Part shown: positions 7,313 through 16,088 of the stretch, one piece after another | Layout of the letters: every line of letters begins with the position of its first letter | Numbering within the stretch: the first letter of the stretch is position 1 | Source: Pseudomonas batumici | GTDB lineage: Bacteria > Pseudomonadota > Gammaproteobacteria > Pseudomonadales > Pseudomonadaceae | Length of the DNA stretch: 64,000 nt | Assembly: GCF_000820515.1 (NCBI RefSeq) | Contig: NZ_JXDG01000040.1 | Location: 62,001-126,000, forward strand | Reading direction: 5' to 3' | The notes under the pieces: generated by a model | Databases searched by the model: none | Told to the model about the DNA's origin: nothing | The model's input: only the letters and a program-made list of their open reading frames with translations | Position numbers and translations under genes: made by a program

Positions 7313-8878
7313 TTAAAACCAGGTTTCCATTTGTATACCGTATTGCCATACACCTCCGGCGTTGAAGTCCGTCTTGCCGAAGGAGCCTGAGGTACTGTAT
7401 CTGTCCAGATCGGAAGACCAATTCATGAAACTTGCAAACACTCGCAATTCGGGGCGCGTGAGAAGATCTCCAACGTCAGGCTTGAATGTCGGGGCGACAG
7501 TAAATTTCCAGAAGTTACCGTTGACCGCATTACGTTGTAGATAGCCTTTGGGGTCGAGGTTCATGGTTTGCCAGCTCACTTCGTAGGCCATCTCGAAATT
7601 GCTGTTGATTTCGTTGGCCAAACGCATGTTCAGGGTCAGCCAGCGGTAGTCGTCACCCTTGACGTATCTATTCTTGCTTTGTTCGGCCAGCAAGCTGGGG
7701 CCTATGCGCCAGCCTGGCGCAACGGGTGTCTCGCCGTAAAGCGCCAGACGCAGAGCGCGGGCATCGCTGATCAGCTCGCCATCCGAGCCAATATTCTTGA
7801 CCTCCGCCCCCAGACCTTGCCCATAGAGCAGCGCCGTTTTGAAGAAGCCTTCCCTGCCGAAAAAGTTTTTCTGGTGATTAGCCAGCATGCTGTGTAAACC
7901 GGAGTCTGCCGGCGTCAACCCCGCTTGGTTGGTGCGGGTACCGAAATCGTTTTTCTTTGAGCCGATGGCATTGAACATCCACTGCCACTGACCCTCATCG
8001 AAGAACTGGTTGGAGGTCAGAATGTAGCTTTGTACATTTGCATCAATACCGCCTTTACTGAAATCCCCATAGGTACGCCCAATCAGGGAGTAATTCGAGC
8101 GCCAATCCTTGTTCATCTGCACATCGTAGATTCCACCCCCGGTGCCGGCCAGAAAGACGACGTCCGAGTCCAGCCAGTGGATGTCGAAGTTATCTCGATC
8201 AAATCGCTTACCTGCCCACAGGGTGGAGTTCTCGAACACTGAGTTGCCCTTGAACGCGGCGAGATGGTCGAGCTCTGTAAATACCTGACGCACGTTCAGC
8301 TTGCTTTCGTTGGCCGTCCAGTCATTGGCAGTCTCCACACCGTCGGCGATGGAGACCGTGAATTTGGAACGGGTACCGTTTTGCGCATAAATTTCTTTCG
8401 ACAGGTCCATGCGCACGTAGGTGTCGTCTTCGTTACCGAGTCGCCCAACGGCACCACCCACTGAACCGGCCGGGGTTATATAAGGCCCTCCACGACCGCC
8501 ACCAAGCCCTTCGTCAATCAGCAATCCGGAGCGGGCGTAGCCTTTGAAGCTGAATCCGTCAGTGAGGTGTTCAGTACCGCCCTGCTTTTCCATGCTCTGC
8601 TGACGGGCTTCTAGTTTTTCCACTCGAGCATCCAAAGTAGGCGTCGGAATGGCTGCCGCTGTGGGCGCCGCGGGCTGCAAGGCGGGATTGGTGAGTCTGA
8701 TTTGCTGCAACTCCCTCGCGAGCGCCTGGGTTTGCAGCTCGGCTGCAGCCGCACGCTTTTCCGCTGCGCTTGCACGAGCTTCAAACGCACTCATGCGTTC
8801 TTCCAAAGTATCGGCCTGAGCGATTGCCACCGATGTGCTGAGCACGCCTGCGAGTAGCCAGCTTGATGCTTTCTGCAT
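7313..8878 (-). CDS. scrY: ScrY/LamB-type sugar porin
   Basis: This 521-residue outer-membrane protein is a maltoporin-family channel of the sucrose porin (ScrY) type. A signal peptide (MQKASSWLLAGVLSTSVAIA followed by QA-D) leads into a heptad-rich alpha-helical segment at about residues 24-65, the periplasmic coiled coil typical of ScrY, then a linker rich in Ala/Pro. The barrel begins near residue 108 with FSFKGYARSGLL and ends with the terminal aromatic TWF motif QYGIQMETWF. LamB-like GRxGN-type wording appears as VGRLGNEDDTYV. An AGGAAA ribosome site precedes the ATG. The gene is divergent from the sugar ABC operon, so both are probably controlled from the shared 165-base spacer by the LacI protein encoded at 14895. 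Confidence 0.88.
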   Translation of the reverse strand: MQKASSWLLAGVLSTSVAIAQADTLEERMSAFEARASAAEKRAAAAELQTQALARELQQIRLTNPALQPAAPTAAAIPTPTLDARVEKLEARQQSMEKQGGTEHLTDGFSFKGYARSGLLIDEGLGGGRGGPYITPAGSVGGAVGRLGNEDDTYVRMDLSKEIYAQNGTRSKFTVSIADGVETANDWTANESKLNVRQVFTELDHLAAFKGNSVFENSTLWAGKRFDRDNFDIHWLDSDVVFLAGTGGGIYDVQMNKDWRSNYSLIGRTYGDFSKGGIDANVQSYILTSNQFFDEGQWQWMFNAIGSKKNDFGTRTNQAGLTPADSGLHSMLANHQKNFFGREGFFKTALLYGQGLGAEVKNIGSDGELISDARALRLALYGETPVAPGWRIGPSLLAEQSKNRYVKGDDYRWLTLNMRLANEINSNFEMAYEVSWQTMNLDPKGYLQRNAVNGNFWKFTVAPTFKPDVGDLLTRPELRVFASFMNWSSDLDRYSTSGSFGKTDFNAGGVWQYGIQMETWF

Positions 8879-9000
8879 TTGAATTTCCTGTCTTGTTTTT
8901 ATTGTTTTGCTCGGGTGGCCAGCCTTTTTCCGTGAGTCGTGAATTGTCCGAGTCGACGAAAAAAGGGTGCCAGATCCCGAATACGCTGCTACATTGGCGA

Positions 9001-9014
9001 TGGTAACGTTAACT
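9001..9014. promoter_or_regulatory. Candidate LacI-family operator between scrY and the sugar ABC operon
   Basis: The spacer between the divergent porin and binding-protein genes contains TGGTAACGTTAACT, with an 8-base perfect palindrome TAACGTTA at 9004-9011 centred on CG. LacI/GalR proteins typically bind such CG-centred palindromes. It lies about 30 bases before the binding-protein ATG, where bound repressor would block transcription. The assignment to the LacI protein at 14895 is inferred from position. Confidence 0.5.
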
Positions 9015-9043
9015 TTTCTAAAAACAAAAATAAAGAGGGCTTT

Positions 9044-10318
9044 ATGAAACGACTAAAAACTCTCCTTCCAGCAGCGCTACTCACCCTCTGTGCCGGACTT
9101 CCATCCGTCTCGAGCGCAGCCGATTTGACGATCTCGTGCGGTGCGGTGGGTGCAGAGTTACAACTCTGCAAGGAGGCTGTCGAGGCGTGGTCGAAACAGA
9201 CCGGCAACAATGTCGAGGTGGTTTCCACGCCTAACTCGGCGACCGAGAGGCTGTCGTTCTACCAACAGATCCTCAGTGCGCAGTCCACCGACATCGACAT
9301 CATTCAAATCGATATGGTGTGGCCGGGGATGCTGGCCAAACATCTGATGGATCTGCGCGAGGTGCTTCCAGCCAACGCTACCCAAGGCTATTTCCAGGCG
9401 CAGGTCGATAACGCCACGGTAAACGGACGGCTGGTGACGATGCCGTGGTTCACCGACTCGGGTCTGCTGTATTACCGCAAGGACTTGCTCGAAAAGTACA
9501 ACAAGCCGGTTCCCCAGACGTGGGAGGAAATGACCGCGACCGCCAGGGATGTTCAACAGGCCGAACGCAACGCCGGCAACTCCAATGTGTGGGGTTATAT
9601 ATTTCAGGGACGCGCCTACGAGGGCCTGACGTGTAATGCGCTGGAGTGGATCAGCAGCCAACCGGAAGGTGGGCTGATCAATCCACAAGGAGACATCGTG
9701 GTTAACAGCCAGGCCTCAAGAGCTGCTTTGACCCTGGCGAAAAGCTGGGTGGGAGATATCTCCCCACGTGGTGTACTGAATTACACCGAGGAAGAAGGAC
9801 GTGGCGTATTCCAGTCGGGAAATGCGCTGTTCATGCGTAACTGGCCTTATGCCTGGGCCCTGGTGCAGGGCCGGGACAGTGCCGTAAAAGACAAAGTAGG
9901 GGTCGCTCCCCTGCCCCGGGGTGGCAAGACCGGCAACCATGCATCCACCCTCGGTGGGTGGGGCCTGGCGGTCTCGCGTTACAGCGCCCATCCAAAACTT
10001 GCCGCAGAGCTGGTGAGCTACCTGACCAGTGCCCAACAGCAAAAACATCGTGCTCTGATAGGCGCCTATAACCCGGTTATCGAGTCGCTGTATCAAGATC
10101 CCGAACTGCTCACGGCAATGCCTTATTACAGCCAACTCCATAGCATTCTCAACGATGGGGTCATGCGCCCCGCATCGATAGCCGCCGATCGCTATCCACG
10201 GGTCTCCAATGCGTTCTTCGATCGAGTGCATGCCGTGCTGGCAGGTGAGTTGCCTGTCGATCAGGCGCTGGCTGAACTGGAAAGTGAACTCACCCGCATC
10301 AAACGCCGGAACTGGTAA
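9044..10318 (+). CDS. Sugar ABC transporter periplasmic binding protein (sucrose/trehalose type)
   Basis: This 424-residue protein starts with a signal peptide (MKRLKTLLPAALLTLC..., cleavage probably after SSAA before DLTISC). The body is a family 1 extracellular solute-binding protein: EAWSKQTGNNVEVVSTP, then QQILSAQSTDIDIIQIDMVW and the late loop ALFMRNWPYAWAL, a signature of the maltose/trehalose/alpha-glucoside group. It would capture a disaccharide in the periplasm and hand it to the two permeases encoded next. The start at 9044 is chosen over an upstream in-frame ATG at 8939 because it has a GAGGG site and opens directly on the signal peptide. First gene of a five-gene operon. Confidence 0.9.
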   Translation: MKRLKTLLPAALLTLCAGLPSVSSAADLTISCGAVGAELQLCKEAVEAWSKQTGNNVEVVSTPNSATERLSFYQQILSAQSTDIDIIQIDMVWPGMLAKHLMDLREVLPANATQGYFQAQVDNATVNGRLVTMPWFTDSGLLYYRKDLLEKYNKPVPQTWEEMTATARDVQQAERNAGNSNVWGYIFQGRAYEGLTCNALEWISSQPEGGLINPQGDIVVNSQASRAALTLAKSWVGDISPRGVLNYTEEEGRGVFQSGNALFMRNWPYAWALVQGRDSAVKDKVGVAPLPRGGKTGNHASTLGGWGLAVSRYSAHPKLAAELVSYLTSAQQQKHRALIGAYNPVIESLYQDPELLTAMPYYSQLHSILNDGVMRPASIAADRYPRVSNAFFDRVHAVLAGELPVDQALAELESELTRIKRRNW

Positions 10319-10339
10319 GCCACAAGGAAGGAAATCACC

Positions 10340-11302
10340 ATGTCTGTTTCTACTACACATGCCCCCTGTGACGAGCGCCTGCTCACCAGAGAAACGCCTA
10401 TACAGCGTCGTCGAGTACGCGCCGCCTGGCTGTTTCTGACACCGATGTTGTTGTGTCTGGCCCTGGTGGCGGCCTGGCCGCTGCTGCGGACATTCTGGCT
10501 CAGCCTGACCGACGCCAACCTGGCGGACACCAGTGGCGGATCCTTCGTAGGCTTGAGCAATTATCTATTCCACAACGGTTCCAACTGGTCGGGCATCCTG
10601 GTCGATCCACAGTGGTGGAACGCGGTGCGCAACACGTTGCATTTCACCGTGGTGTCGGTGGGACTGGAGGTCGTCTTGGGGCTGCTGGTGGCGTTGTTGC
10701 TGAACATCAAGTTCACAGGCCGCTCCCTGGTGCGTGCGTTGATTCTAATTCCTTGGGCGATTCCTACCATTGTCTCAGCGAAGATCTGGTCATGGATGCT
10801 TAACGACCAGTTCGGCATCATCAACCATCTGATGCTGAGCCTCGGCCTGATTGACGCTCCTCTGGCCTGGACGGCAGAGGCGGATCTGTCGATGTGGGCG
10901 GTCATCATCGTCGACGTCTGGAAGACCGTACCTTTTGTCACGCTGCTGATGCTGGCTGCCTTGCAGATGTTGCCGAGCGATTGCTACGAAGCCGCCAGGG
11001 TCGATGGCATTCATCCGCTGAAGGTGTTCTGGCGTGTCACGCTTCCACTGTTGATGCCTGCATTGCTGGTGGCGGCGATCTTTCGCATCCTCGATTCCCT
11101 GCGGGTATTCGACGTTATCTATGTGCTGACCTCGAACTCTTCGAGCACCATGAGTATGTCGGTCTATGCCCGCCAGCACCTGGTGGAGTTCCAGGACGTT
11201 GGCTACGGCAGCGCTGCCTCAACTCTGCTGTTTCTGGTCGTGGCGGTGATCGCCATGCTTTATCTCTACCTCGGACGCCGCCAACTGGAGGTTCGCTCAT
11301 GA
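10340..11302 (+). CDS. Sugar ABC transporter permease, MalF-like
   Basis: This 320-residue inner-membrane protein has about six hydrophobic segments after a cytoplasmic N-terminus rich in Arg. It carries the EAA loop of binding-protein-dependent permeases as YEAARVDGIHPLKVFWRVTL, which contacts the ATPase. It pairs with the permease encoded by the next gene, whose ATG overlaps this gene's stop by four bases. It follows the binding-protein gene after 21 bases with an AAGGAAGG-type ribosome site. Confidence 0.9.
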   Translation: MSVSTTHAPCDERLLTRETPIQRRRVRAAWLFLTPMLLCLALVAAWPLLRTFWLSLTDANLADTSGGSFVGLSNYLFHNGSNWSGILVDPQWWNAVRNTLHFTVVSVGLEVVLGLLVALLLNIKFTGRSLVRALILIPWAIPTIVSAKIWSWMLNDQFGIINHLMLSLGLIDAPLAWTAEADLSMWAVIIVDVWKTVPFVTLLMLAALQMLPSDCYEAARVDGIHPLKVFWRVTLPLLMPALLVAAIFRILDSLRVFDVIYVLTSNSSSTMSMSVYARQHLVEFQDVGYGSAASTLLFLVVAVIAMLYLYLGRRQLEVRS

Positions 11303-12141
11303 ACCAGCGTCTACTCAAAAAGGCGCTGTTGCGCCTCGGGTTCTGGTGTCTGATCGGGATTTTGCTGCTGTATGCGGTCTTCCCTTTCTACTACGCCATC
11401 GTGACTTCGCTGAAGCCATCCAGCGCCTTGTTCGAGGTGAGCTATTGGATCGACAGTCCCGACTTCTCCAATTACGCGGCGGTACTCCACCAATCCTCAT
11501 TCCTGAGAGCTATCGGTAACTCGCTGGTGGTTGCGCTTTGCGTGGTGACGCTGGCGCTGTTTCTCAGCCTGACCGCCGCCTATGCCTTGGGCAGGGTGAA
11601 GTTCCGTGGGCGTGGCACGGTATTGATGATGGTTCTTGGCGTCTCAATGTTTCCCCAGGTCGCTGTACTGTCGGGGCTGTTCGAAGTGATCCGCGCCTTG
11701 GGTCTGTACAACACGTCTTGGGCGTTGATCCTGAGCTACACGATTTTCACCCTGCCCTTCACCGTCTGGGTGCTGACCACGTTCATGGGGCAACTGCCCC
11801 ATGAACTGGAAGAAGCGGCAATCATGGATGGCGCTTCGCCCTGGGTCACACTTACCCGTGTGCTGTTGCCGCTGCTCTGGCCCGCACTGGTCACCACTGG
11901 CTTATTGGCCTTTATCGCAGCGTGGAACGAGTTCCTATTTGCCCTGACCTTCACCCTCACAGACACGCAACGCACGGTGCCGGTCGCCATCGCCTTGATT
12001 TCCGGCGGGAGTCCTCATGAGCTGCCTTGGGGGATGTTGATGGCCGCATCGGTGCTGGTCACCGTCCCACTGGTGATTCTGGTGCTGATATTCCAGCGCC
12101 GAATCGTTTCCGGTCTCACTGTCGGCGCGTTAAAGGGTTGA
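11299..12141 (+). CDS. Sugar ABC transporter permease, MalG-like
   Basis: This 280-residue protein starts MNQRLLKKALLRLGFWC and has six hydrophobic segments. The EAA loop reads ELEEAAIMDGASPWVTLTRV, and the segment AWNEFLFALTFT after it is typical of the MalG half. The start at 11299 overlaps the MalF-like stop (ATGA), which argues against the much longer upstream extension of the same frame. Together the two permeases form the membrane channel for the imported sugar. Confidence 0.9.
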   Translation: MNQRLLKKALLRLGFWCLIGILLLYAVFPFYYAIVTSLKPSSALFEVSYWIDSPDFSNYAAVLHQSSFLRAIGNSLVVALCVVTLALFLSLTAAYALGRVKFRGRGTVLMMVLGVSMFPQVAVLSGLFEVIRALGLYNTSWALILSYTIFTLPFTVWVLTTFMGQLPHELEEAAIMDGASPWVTLTRVLLPLLWPALVTTGLLAFIAAWNEFLFALTFTLTDTQRTVPVAIALISGGSPHELPWGMLMAASVLVTVPLVILVLIFQRRIVSGLTVGALKG

Positions 12142-12168
12142 TGCCCAACAAATACAAGGAACAGCATC

Positions 12169-13314
12169 GTGATCAAATTGAAGCTAGGCAACGTGAACAA
12201 ACAATTGGGCGGCGCGCGGATTCTTCGCGACGTCAGCTTGGAGATCGCTGCAGGTGAATTCGTGGTGTTCGTTGGCCCTTCGGGCTGCGGAAAGTCGACT
12301 CTGCTGCGATTGATCGCCGGACTGGATTCGATCTGCGCCGGCGACCTGCTGATCGACGGGCGGCGGGTCAACGACCTGGAGCCGCGCGAGCGTGGCGTCG
12401 GCATGGTGTTTCAGTCTTATGCGCTGTACCCGCACATGAGCGTCTACGACAACATCAGTTTTGGTCTCAAACTGGCCAAGACTGAAAAGATCAGCTTGCG
12501 CGAGCGGGTACTGAAAACTGCGCAAATACTGCAATTGGACAAACTGCTGCAACGCAAGCCAAAAGAACTGTCTGGAGGGCAGCGTCAGCGTGTGGCCATG
12601 GGCAGAGCCATGGCGCGGGAGCCGGACATTTTGTTGTTCGATGAGCCGCTCTCCAACCTGGATGCATCCTTGCGGGTGCAGATGCGCAACGAAATCGCCC
12701 GGCTGCATGCCCGACTGGGCTCGACCATGATCTACGTCACTCACGATCAGGTGGAAGCGATGACCCTGGCCGACAAAATTGTCGTGCTCAATGGCGGTCG
12801 CGTGGAACAGGTCGGCTCACCGCGCGAACTCTATGAGCACCCGGCCAGCCGCTTTGTCGCCGGTTTTCTGGGCTCGCCCAGAATGAACTTTCTGGCGGCG
12901 CGCCTGCATGCCCCAGGCGAAACCAGCCTGGTCGATACCCCGGTTTTGGGTATGACCTCCCTGCCCTTCGACAGCTCAAACCTGGCAGTGGACACTCTAC
13001 TAAGCCTCGGGGTTCGCCCGGAGCATGTATCGCTCAAAGCGGCGGATGGAACCGTTGGCGTCATCGTGACCGGCGTCGAATACCTGGGCAGCGAAACCTA
13101 TGTGCACCTCGATATCGGGCAGGACGATCCACTGGTCTGTCGTTGTGCGGTCAACGCCGGATGGCAGGTCGGCGATTGGGTCGAGCTGCAGCTGGACATC
13201 GGTAATCTGCACTTGTTCGATGCCGACGGCACGGCCTTGAGGCGCCCCCCACAAACCATTGAAACCCTGCCAGATGGAGTCTCTCTGCGCTCGGTACGAG
13301 CAGGCGCCCTATGA
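12169..13314 (+). CDS. Sugar ABC transporter ATPase, MalK/UgpC type
   Basis: This 381-residue ATPase powers the importer. It has Walker A GPSGCGKST at residues 36-44, the Q-loop VFQSYALYPHMSVYDNI, signature LSGGQRQRVAMGRAMA, Walker B ILLFDEPLSNLDA and the switch histidine in IYVTHDQVEAMTLADKI. A C-terminal TOBE/regulatory domain of about 140 residues follows (GVRPEHVSL and GVEYLGSETYVHL), as in MalK. The start is a GTG with an AAGGA site. Its stop overlaps the ATG of the invertase gene by four bases. Confidence 0.92.
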   Translation: MIKLKLGNVNKQLGGARILRDVSLEIAAGEFVVFVGPSGCGKSTLLRLIAGLDSICAGDLLIDGRRVNDLEPRERGVGMVFQSYALYPHMSVYDNISFGLKLAKTEKISLRERVLKTAQILQLDKLLQRKPKELSGGQRQRVAMGRAMAREPDILLFDEPLSNLDASLRVQMRNEIARLHARLGSTMIYVTHDQVEAMTLADKIVVLNGGRVEQVGSPRELYEHPASRFVAGFLGSPRMNFLAARLHAPGETSLVDTPVLGMTSLPFDSSNLAVDTLLSLGVRPEHVSLKAADGTVGVIVTGVEYLGSETYVHLDIGQDDPLVCRCAVNAGWQVGDWVELQLDIGNLHLFDADGTALRRPPQTIETLPDGVSLRSVRAGAL

Positions 13315-14819
13315 CCTTGTCCTTGAATTCCATGAGCGACCCAATGTCCGCTACCCTTGAGCTTGCGCAGCGTGCACTGAGTGACGGCCTGTCTCGCGTC
13401 ATCCACGATTATCGACCCGGTTATCATATTGCTCCCCCGGCGGGCTGGATGAACGACCCTAACGGAGTGGTGTACTTTCGTGGCGAATATCACGTTTTCT
13501 ATCAACATTACCCCTTCGAGGCGAAATGGGGGCCGATGTATTGGGGGCATGCCAAGAGTGCCGATCTGGTTCATTGGCAGCATCTGCCCATTGCGCTGGC
13601 ACCCGGTGATGACTTCGACCGTGACGGTTGTTTTTCCGGTAGCGCGGTGGTGTGTGGCGATACCTTGGCGCTGATCTACACCGGACACACCTGGCTGGGA
13701 GAAGTGGGTGACGAATGCTCGATCCGTCAAGTGCAGTGCCTGGCCACCAGTATCGACGGCATCCATTTCACCAAGCATGGCGCAGTCATCGAGACCGCGC
13801 CGCAAGACACCATCATGCACTTTCGTGACCCCAAAGTATGGAGGGAGGATGACGGCTGGTACCTGATTGCCGGCGCACGCCTGGGCGACGTGCCACTGCT
13901 GCCGCTGTACCGCTCCACGGACCTGCACGACTGGGAGTTCCTTGCCTATGTGTCCAGCGGCAACGAGGGCGATGGCTATATGTGGGAGTGCCCGGATCTG
14001 TTTCGGCTGAATGGGCAGGATGTACTGCTTTACTCCCCTCAGGGCATGCAGCCTCAAGGTTACGAACGGCTCAACAAGTACCAGACCGGTTATCGAGTGG
14101 GCCGACGGGACAGCGAATGGCGCTTCAATGGAGGGCCTTTTATCGAACTGGATAACGGTCACGATTTCTATGCGGCGCAAACACAACTGGCCGCCGATGG
14201 TCGGCGCCTTGTATGGGCGTGGCTGGACATGTGGGAAAGCCCGATGCCGAGCAACGCCCATCACTGGTGCGGCATGCTCAGTTTGCCGCGCGAACTTGAA
14301 CTGCGCGCAGATCGCCTTTGCGTGTATCCGGCACGGGAGCTCACCGCTCTACGCAAGGCGCCATTGCCGGACACGCCCTGGTGGGAGGGGTCAGGAACCC
14401 GGTGGGTGCCGGAAGTGAAAGGCGATATGCTCGAAATCCATGTGCATCTGGATTTGCTAGGCTGCACCGACGGCCACCTGGGAATCGCCTTGCGCTGCAG
14501 CGACGATGGCCATGAAGAAACCCTGCTCTACTACGATGCGTCGCTGCAGCGTCTGGTGCTTGACCGTAGCCGCTCGGGTGCGGATGCGCAAGCCACAGGT
14601 CAGCGCAGCGTGTCGATAGACCCAACACAAGAGCGGCTGGCACTGCGTGTGTTCCTTGATCGCTCGTCCATTGAGGTGTTCGACGAAAACGGGCGCTTCA
14701 GCCTAAGCAGCCGCCTCTACCCACAGCCCAGTAGTCTGGGTGTGAAGCTCCTTGCAAGCGGAAGTGGTGGGCGTGTCTCCATTCCCAGGGCATGGCCACT
14801 CGCCTCGGGATGGCTATGA
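13311..14819 (+). CDS. GH32 beta-fructofuranosidase (sucrose hydrolase)
   Basis: This 502-residue cytoplasmic protein hydrolyses a beta-fructofuranosyl bond, most simply sucrose to glucose and fructose. The three GH32 catalytic motifs are present: WMNDPNG with the nucleophile Asp49, FRDPKVW with the transition-state Asp173, and WECPDLF with the acid/base Glu226. A C-terminal beta-sandwich domain follows (FLDRSSIEVFDENGRFSLSS). There is no signal peptide, so it acts after import. Because uptake is by an ABC system rather than PTS, the substrate is likely free sucrose and not sucrose-6-phosphate. The ATG overlaps the ATPase stop; an internal ATG at 13332 is an alternative start. A levan or inulin-oligosaccharide specificity cannot be ruled out. 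Confidence 0.88.
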   Translation: MTLSLNSMSDPMSATLELAQRALSDGLSRVIHDYRPGYHIAPPAGWMNDPNGVVYFRGEYHVFYQHYPFEAKWGPMYWGHAKSADLVHWQHLPIALAPGDDFDRDGCFSGSAVVCGDTLALIYTGHTWLGEVGDECSIRQVQCLATSIDGIHFTKHGAVIETAPQDTIMHFRDPKVWREDDGWYLIAGARLGDVPLLPLYRSTDLHDWEFLAYVSSGNEGDGYMWECPDLFRLNGQDVLLYSPQGMQPQGYERLNKYQTGYRVGRRDSEWRFNGGPFIELDNGHDFYAAQTQLAADGRRLVWAWLDMWESPMPSNAHHWCGMLSLPRELELRADRLCVYPARELTALRKAPLPDTPWWEGSGTRWVPEVKGDMLEIHVHLDLLGCTDGHLGIALRCSDDGHEETLLYYDASLQRLVLDRSRSGADAQATGQRSVSIDPTQERLALRVFLDRSSIEVFDENGRFSLSSRLYPQPSSLGVKLLASGSGGRVSIPRAWPLASGWL

Positions 14820-14894
14820 ACCGCGTCATTCGAGTCGCGAGAAGCGCAGTCCATGTGTCATGATTCTGCATCAACCTGACCGGTTTCACCTCGC

Positions 14895-15887
14895 ATGACT
14901 TCAGTGAAAGACGTTGCACAGCTAGCCGGCGTATCCCTGATGACGGTTTCTCGAGCGCTCAACAATCCGGAAAAATTGAGCCCCGAAACCTATCAACGGG
15001 TGCGTCGCGCCATTGACGAATTGCAATTCGTGCCGAGCCTATCGGCGCGAAGGATTCGCGGCGACAACCTTCAGACTCGAACCATCGGTGTGTTCGCGTT
15101 GGACACCGCGACAACACCGTTCGCCGTCGAGCTGCTGCTGTCCATCGAACAGACCGCGCAGCAAGCAGGCTGGAATGTATTTATCCTCAACCTGTTAAGC
15201 AACCCGCCCACCGACCAAAACATCGACCTGATGTTATCGCACCGTCCCGACGGGTTGATCTTCAGCGCCATGGGGTTGCGCCAGGTGTGCATTCCCGAGC
15301 GATTGAAGAGCACTCCCCTGGTCCTCGCCAATTGCCTGGCGGATGACAGTCGCCTGGTTAGTTATGTGCCCGACGACGAAATGGGGCAATATCGAGCCGT
15401 ACATCACGCATTAAGTCAAGGCTATCGGCGCCCTCTGTTTATCAATCTTCCAAAGCAGAGCCTGGCCTGGGGTCTGCGACAAAGAGGCATGCAGCGTGCC
15501 TGTCAGGCATTCGGGCTGTTGCCTGACCCACTCCTGCAATATGACCTTTCCGACCATGACGCCTATGGTGAAACCGCAGCCATCCTCGACCGGCACATCA
15601 TTGATAGTCGTCCCCAATTCGACATTCTGATCTGTGGCAACGACCGTATTGCTTTTTGTGCCTATCAGGTGTTGCTGGGCCGCGGGCTGAAAATTCCCAA
15701 TGATGTCGCCGTGCTCGGCTATGACAATATGATCGGTATCGCTGAACTGTTCATCCCACCGCTGACAACGGTACAACTGCCGTACTACGAGATCGGTCGC
15801 AGGGCTGCCCGGCACCTGATCGGAGCCCTAGACGTATCAGGAGCCCAGCCAGTTGATTGTCCATTGGTTGCCAGGGCATCGATATAA
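14895..15887 (+). CDS. LacI-family repressor of the sucrose locus
   Basis: This 330-residue regulator opens with the LacI DNA-binding domain, MTSVKDVAQLAGVSLMTVSR followed by ALNNPEKLSPETYQRV, and continues as a periplasmic-binding-protein-like sensor domain ending PYYEIGRRAARHLIGAL. It probably represses the porin and the ABC/GH32 operon and is relieved by the imported sugar or a breakdown product. It is encoded 75 bases downstream of the GH32 gene on the same strand with a weak ribosome site, so it may have its own promoter. The likely operator is the palindrome at 9001-9014. Confidence 0.88.
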   Translation: MTSVKDVAQLAGVSLMTVSRALNNPEKLSPETYQRVRRAIDELQFVPSLSARRIRGDNLQTRTIGVFALDTATTPFAVELLLSIEQTAQQAGWNVFILNLLSNPPTDQNIDLMLSHRPDGLIFSAMGLRQVCIPERLKSTPLVLANCLADDSRLVSYVPDDEMGQYRAVHHALSQGYRRPLFINLPKQSLAWGLRQRGMQRACQAFGLLPDPLLQYDLSDHDAYGETAAILDRHIIDSRPQFDILICGNDRIAFCAYQVLLGRGLKIPNDVAVLGYDNMIGIAELFIPPLTTVQLPYYEIGRRAARHLIGALDVSGAQPVDCPLVARASI

Positions 15888-16010
15888 AGGATTAGTTAAT
15901 TCGGGGAAAACCGCGATCCATAATCCAGCCACCGGTGGCACGACAGGGGGCTGGCATTTTCTGTTGTATTTTGATCAAGAATCACCCGCCAAACAAACTA
16001 CACCAATCAA

Positions 16011-16033
16011 AACGCCGCTCAAAGAGCGGCGTT
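16011..16033. terminator. Hairpin terminator between lacI-type and carboxyspermidine genes
   Basis: A perfect 10-base stem AACGCCGCTC / GAGCGGCGTT encloses a three-base AAA loop. Read on the minus strand the stem is followed by TTTT, so it should end the polyamine operon; it may also serve the plus-strand regulator gene. Confidence 0.8.
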
Positions 16034-16088
16034 CTTGTGCACGGAACGAGAAACGAGACTCACACCTGGTGTGGAGGCCTCAGGCATT

